Shown here piece after piece: positions 5,956 to 8,937 of a DNA stretch of 8,937 nt. The notes beneath the pieces are model-generated. The model did not search any database. It was not told where the DNA came from and was given only the letters and a program-made list of their open reading frames with translations. This DNA comes from JBOHUC01 sp050733935 (GTDB taxonomy: Bacteria; Eisenbacteria; RBG-16-71-46; DASYSL01): positions 1 to 8,937 of the forward strand of contig JBOHUC010000111.1 in assembly GCA_050733935.1 (NCBI GenBank), written 5' to 3'. A program made the translations under genes and the position numbers. Numbering within the stretch: the first letter of the stretch is position 1; each line of letters opens with the position of its first letter.

Positions 5956-6545
5956 TTCCTCTCCCCGTCCCAGGACCAGTAGAGGAACATCGCGCGTCCC
6001 TTGACGAGGTTCATCGGCACAGGGCCCCAGAATCGGCTGTCGTTCGAGTTGTCGCGGTTGTCGCCCATCATGAAGAGCTTGTCGGGCGGCACCGTGACCG
6101 GTCCGAAGTTGTCGCGCTGATCCATGCTCCCGGGGTGCATCGCGGTGTCGATGTGTTTCACGTACGGCTCCGTGCGCTTCTGTCCGTCGACGTACAGCGT
6201 CTTGTCCTTGATCTCGACCGTCTGTCCGCCGGTCGCGACCAGGCGCTTGATGTAGTCGCGGCGCGGATCCTCGGGATACTGGAACACGATCACGTCCCCG
6301 GGCTCAGGCTGCCGGAAACCGGGCAGGCGGACGTCCGTGAACGGGATCTTGGGGCCATAGTCGAGCTTGCTCACGAACAGATAGTCGCCGACCTGGAGCG
6401 TGTCGAGCATCGACTCCGACGGAATGCGGAAGGCCTGCAGCACGAACGCGCGCAGGACGATGGTGAGCAGGACGGCGTAGACGATCGCCTCGGTGTACTC
6501 GCGCAGCAGCGACTTGGGCTTGCGCTCGGGACGGACGGCACTCAT
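5916..6545 (-). CDS. lepB: Signal peptidase I
   Basis: Type I signal peptidase cleaves signal peptides from proteins exported by Sec or Tat, acting on the outer face of the cytoplasmic membrane. The 209-residue product has one N-terminal membrane segment (about 20-38, EAIVYAVLLTIVLRAFVLQ). The catalytic serine is in IPSESM (Ser45), the general base lysine in RRDYIKRLV (Lys100), and the conserved GDNRDNSNDSRFWG at 161-174. This is the Ser/Lys dyad of the S26 family. Length suits a single-span enzyme. The ATG at 6545 has AGGAG 9 nt upstream. It lies 23 nt after lepA, the classic lepA-lepB order, and its end overlaps hemW by 40 nt. Confidence 0.97.
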   Translation of the reverse strand: MSAVRPERKPKSLLREYTEAIVYAVLLTIVLRAFVLQAFRIPSESMLDTLQVGDYLFVSKLDYGPKIPFTDVRLPGFRQPEPGDVIVFQYPEDPRRDYIKRLVATGGQTVEIKDKTLYVDGQKRTEPYVKHIDTAMHPGSMDQRDNFGPVTVPPDKLFMMGDNRDNSNDSRFWGPVPMNLVKGRAMFLYWSWDGERKWPRFQRILTAIR

Positions 6546-6554
6546 GCGATTGGA

Positions 6555-6559
6555 CTCCT
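6555..6559 (-). promoter_or_regulatory. Ribosome binding site of lepB
   Basis: AGGAG on the minus strand lies 9 nt before the lepB ATG in the short lepA-lepB gap. It is one of the clearest Shine-Dalgarno sites in the window. Confidence 0.7.
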
Positions 6560-6568
6560 GAGCCGGCG

Positions 6569-8377
6569 TTACCGGTCGACCTTGAGGACCGCGAGGAACG
6601 CCTCCTGCGGCACTTCGACGGTTCCGATTTGCTTCATACGGCGCTTGCCCTCCTTTTGTTTCTCAAGGAGCTTGCGCTTTCTTGTGATGTCACCGCCGTA
6701 ACACTTGGCGGTCACGTTTTTGCGAAGGGCCGAAATGGTCTCGCGCGCGATGACCTTGCCCCCGATCGTGGCCTGGATGGCGATCGGGAACATCTGCCGC
6801 GGGATGAGCTCCTTGAGCCGGCTGGCCAGGTCCCGGCCCCAATCGTACGCCTTCTCCCGGTGGACGATACACGACAGTGCGTCCACCGGGTCGCCGTTCA
6901 GCAGCAGGTCCATCTTGACCAGGTCGGCCGTCTCGTAGCCGTCGTATTCGTAGTCGAGCGAGGCGTAGCCGCGCGAGACGCTCTTCAGCCGGTCGTAGAA
7001 GTCGATCACGATCTCGGCCAGCGGCAGCCGGTATTCGAGCCGGGCCCGGCTTTCCTCCACGTAATCCATCTTGACGTACACGCCGCGCTTGTCCTGACAC
7101 AGCTTCATGATGTTGCCGACGTACTCGGTCGGCAGGAGGACGTGCGCCCGCACGTAGGGCTCCTCGATGAGCTCGATCACGGTCGGGTTCGGCAGCGCGG
7201 CCGGGTTGTCGACCGTGAGCACCTCGCCGTTCGTGAGCAGGACGCGGTACTCCACGCTCGGTACGGTCGCAATGAGATCCACGTCGTACTCGCGGCGCAG
7301 GCGCTCCTGCACGATCTCCATGTGAAGGAGCCCGAGGAAGCCGCAGCGGAATCCGAAGCCGAGCGCGATCGAGGTCTCGGGCTCGTACAGGAGCGCCGCG
7401 TCGTTGAGCTTCAACTTCGCGAGCGCATCCTTGAGCTCCTCGTACTGGTTCGCGTCGATCGGATAGAGGCCGCTGAACACCATCGGCTTGACCTCGCGAT
7501 AGCCCGGAAGCTGCACGGGGTCGGGCACGAGCCCCGAGGCGACCGTGTCGCCGACGCGCGCATCGGCCACTTCGCGCACGCCCGCGACGATGTATCCCAC
7601 CTGCCCCGCCTCGAGGGTTTCGGTCGGCACGCGCTTCAGGCGGAACACGCCGACCTCCCCCACCTCGAACTTCTTTCCGGTCGAGACGAACTGGATCGAG
7701 TCGCCCGCGCGCACGGTCCCTTCGACCACCCGCACATAGGCCACGACGCCGAGGAACTGGTCGAACTGCGAATCGAAGATGAGCGCGCGGAGCGGGAGCT
7801 CGTTCGCCCCGGCGGGCGGCGGCACGCGGCGGATCACGGTCTCGAGGAGCTCGCGCACGCCGAGCCCCTCCTTGGCCGAGATCGCCGGAATGTCGTGCGG
7901 CTCGACACCGGTCAGGTGCGCGAGCTCGAGCCCGACTTCTTCGACGCGGGCCGCGGGCATGTCGATCTTGTTGAGCGCGGGCACGATCGTGAGCCCGTTC
8001 TCGAGCGCGAGATAGAAATTCGAGAGCGTCTGCGCCTCGACTCCCTGCGACGCGTCGACGAGCAGGATCGCTCCCTCGCAAGCGGCCAGGCTGCGCGAGA
8101 CCTCGTACGTGAAGTCCACGTGGCCGGGCGTGTCGATCAGGTTGAGCGCGTAGCGCCCGCCGTCCGCGCCGTCGTATTCCATCGCGATCGGATGCGACTT
8201 GATCGTGATGCCCTTCTCGCGCTCGAGATCCATCGCGTCGAGGACCTGCTCCTTCATCTCCTTGCGCGTCAGGGTTTCGGTCAGCTCGAGAAAGCGATCG
8301 GCGAGCGTCGACTTCCCGTGATCGATGTGCGCGATGATGCAGAAGTTCCGCGTGCGTGCGGATGGAATGCGGCTCAA
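6569..8377 (-). CDS. lepA: Elongation factor 4 (LepA), ribosome back-translocating GTPase
   Basis: LepA/EF4 is a translational GTPase that acts on stalled or incorrectly translocated ribosomes and has a reported role in 30S biogenesis. The 602-residue product is full length. The G domain has AHIDHGKST (16-24), EKGITIK (54-60), DTPGHVDF (82-89) and NKID (136-139). EF-G-like domains II, III and V follow. The LepA-specific C-terminal domain includes DYEYDGYETADLVKMD and ends with AKCYGGDITRKRKLLEKQKE and a short QIGTVEVPQEAFLAVLKVD tail, so it is not EF-G or TypA. The start is TTG at 8377: an in-frame TGA lies four codons upstream, and no other start precedes the G1 motif. The ribosome binding site is weak. 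It begins the lepA-lepB-hemW-hrcA-grpE-dnaJ-rsmE run, 50 nt after the DUF5683-like gene. Confidence 0.98.
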   Translation of the reverse strand: MSRIPSARTRNFCIIAHIDHGKSTLADRFLELTETLTRKEMKEQVLDAMDLEREKGITIKSHPIAMEYDGADGGRYALNLIDTPGHVDFTYEVSRSLAACEGAILLVDASQGVEAQTLSNFYLALENGLTIVPALNKIDMPAARVEEVGLELAHLTGVEPHDIPAISAKEGLGVRELLETVIRRVPPPAGANELPLRALIFDSQFDQFLGVVAYVRVVEGTVRAGDSIQFVSTGKKFEVGEVGVFRLKRVPTETLEAGQVGYIVAGVREVADARVGDTVASGLVPDPVQLPGYREVKPMVFSGLYPIDANQYEELKDALAKLKLNDAALLYEPETSIALGFGFRCGFLGLLHMEIVQERLRREYDVDLIATVPSVEYRVLLTNGEVLTVDNPAALPNPTVIELIEEPYVRAHVLLPTEYVGNIMKLCQDKRGVYVKMDYVEESRARLEYRLPLAEIVIDFYDRLKSVSRGYASLDYEYDGYETADLVKMDLLLNGDPVDALSCIVHREKAYDWGRDLASRLKELIPRQMFPIAIQATIGGKVIARETISALRKNVTAKCYGGDITRKRKLLEKQKEGKRRMKQIGTVEVPQEAFLAVLKVDR

Positions 8378-8427
8378 TTCATTCGCTCACTTTCGTGATT
8401 CGGCACCGCCCGCAGCGGGCACGGGCG

Positions 8428-8937
8428 TCAGGGACCGGTGAAACTCGTGCGCAGACCGAGCCGCACGTTCGAGGCCTTCGGCGGGGCATCCGTGTCCGGG
8501 CCGAGCCCCGGATCCGGACCGAAATCCGCGTCGAACTGGAGGAGATGCGCATCCACGTAAGCGTCCACCATCGAGACGAGCACGACTGCAGCGAGCACCC
8601 AGCCCGCGGTCGCGCGGCGGTTGTACGCCTCTTCGTACTCGGCCTGCGCCTGTGCGGCGCCGGCGGCGTCGCCGGCCGCGATCGCATCGCTCTCGCGCTC
8701 GAGCGCGTCGTCCACGTCCTTCCAGGCGTCGATCAGCCGCACGCCCGCGTAGGCTTCGAGCCCGACGGCGAGCGCTGCCTTCCACGGCCGCCCGTTCTTC
8801 ATCTGCCCCCAGCCGGGCACGACGAGCGAGCGCAGCATGATCGCGGTCGGCTGATTCGTCCACGGACGCGCGCGCTCGCCGGCCACGCGCGGCTCGGCCG
8901 ACGAAGCCGGTGCCGGCACGGTGGGCCGCGTCGCGGC
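8428..8937 (-). CDS. DUF5683-like small membrane protein, 5' end probably outside window
   Basis: The function is unknown. The frame is open to the right edge; the first start inside is GTG 8919 (163 residues), but a start further upstream, with a possible signal peptide, is likely. Counting from that GTG, the recognisable element is LRSLVVPGWGQMKNGRPWKA (29-48), resembling the PGWGQ-NGR-WK block of DUF5683. A first hydrophobic stretch (about 49-65) follows, then a charged, Ala-rich helical segment (about 67-100). A second hydrophobic segment (104-119) runs into DAYVDAHLLQFD (119-130), also typical of that family. The tail is Pro/Asp-rich. It lies on the same strand 50 nt upstream of lepA and may belong to the same transcript. 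Family assignment is from memory of the motif blocks. Confidence 0.7.
   Translation of the reverse strand, partial: AATRPTVPAPASSAEPRVAGERARPWTNQPTAIMLRSLVVPGWGQMKNGRPWKAALAVGLEAYAGVRLIDAWKDVDDALERESDAIAAGDAAGAAQAQAEYEEAYNRRATAGWVLAAVVLVSMVDAYVDAHLLQFDADFGPDPGLGPDTDAPPKASNVRLGLRTSFTGP

Noticed and set aside
6629..8398. 589-codon open frame on the plus strand, antisense to lepA
   Set aside because: It is a mirror frame of a GC-rich gene. The translation is rich in Arg, His, Leu, Asp and Val without recognisable domains, while lepA on the other strand is fully conserved.
8401..8420. Palindromic GCCCGCTGCGGGC between the DUF5683-like gene and lepA, considered as a terminator
   Set aside because: The stem is short (5 bp with a 3-nt loop) and no T tract follows on the minus strand.

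Overview
This is a high-GC bacterial window (strong G/C bias at third codon positions). Every gene I can support is on the minus strand, so in transcription order it reads from right to left: a DUF5683-like membrane protein (cut by the right edge), lepA, lepB, hemW, hrcA, grpE, dnaJ, rsmE, rpsU and mutS2 (cut by the left edge). I see no mobile element, CRISPR array, tRNA or rRNA, and no gene-free stretch longer than about 120 bases.

Region by region: positions 8428-8937 hold the DUF5683-like protein. From lepA (8377) to rsmE (1130) the genes are tightly packed, with gaps of 23 nt or less or overlaps of 4 to 40 nt and no internal terminator that I can see. This looks like one long housekeeping transcript. 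It joins translation elongation (LepA/EF4), protein secretion (signal peptidase I), heme trafficking (HemW), the heat-shock repressor HrcA, the DnaK co-chaperones GrpE and DnaJ, and an rRNA methyltransferase (RsmE). dnaK is absent. rpsU (ribosomal protein bS21) has what looks like its own sigma70-type promoter overlapping the rsmE stop codon, then a leader of roughly 85 nt with a strong hairpin. A terminator-like hairpin separates rpsU from mutS2, whose first 237 codons lie in the window.

The organism cannot be fixed from this sequence. High GC, a DUF5683 protein, and a DnaJ with a DALRAFMRDF segment in its Gly/Phe region are compatible with the FCB/Gemmatimonadota/Candidatus Eisenbacteria neighbourhood, but this is a low-confidence inference from memory of these families.

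The window is mostly conserved core genome and I found no convincing new system. The points most worth a second look are: an HrcA with changed residues in its DNA-recognition helix and no CIRCE operator in the window; the promoter and structured leader in front of rpsU; an RsmE with substitutions in conserved motifs; and heavy use of TTG and GTG starts.
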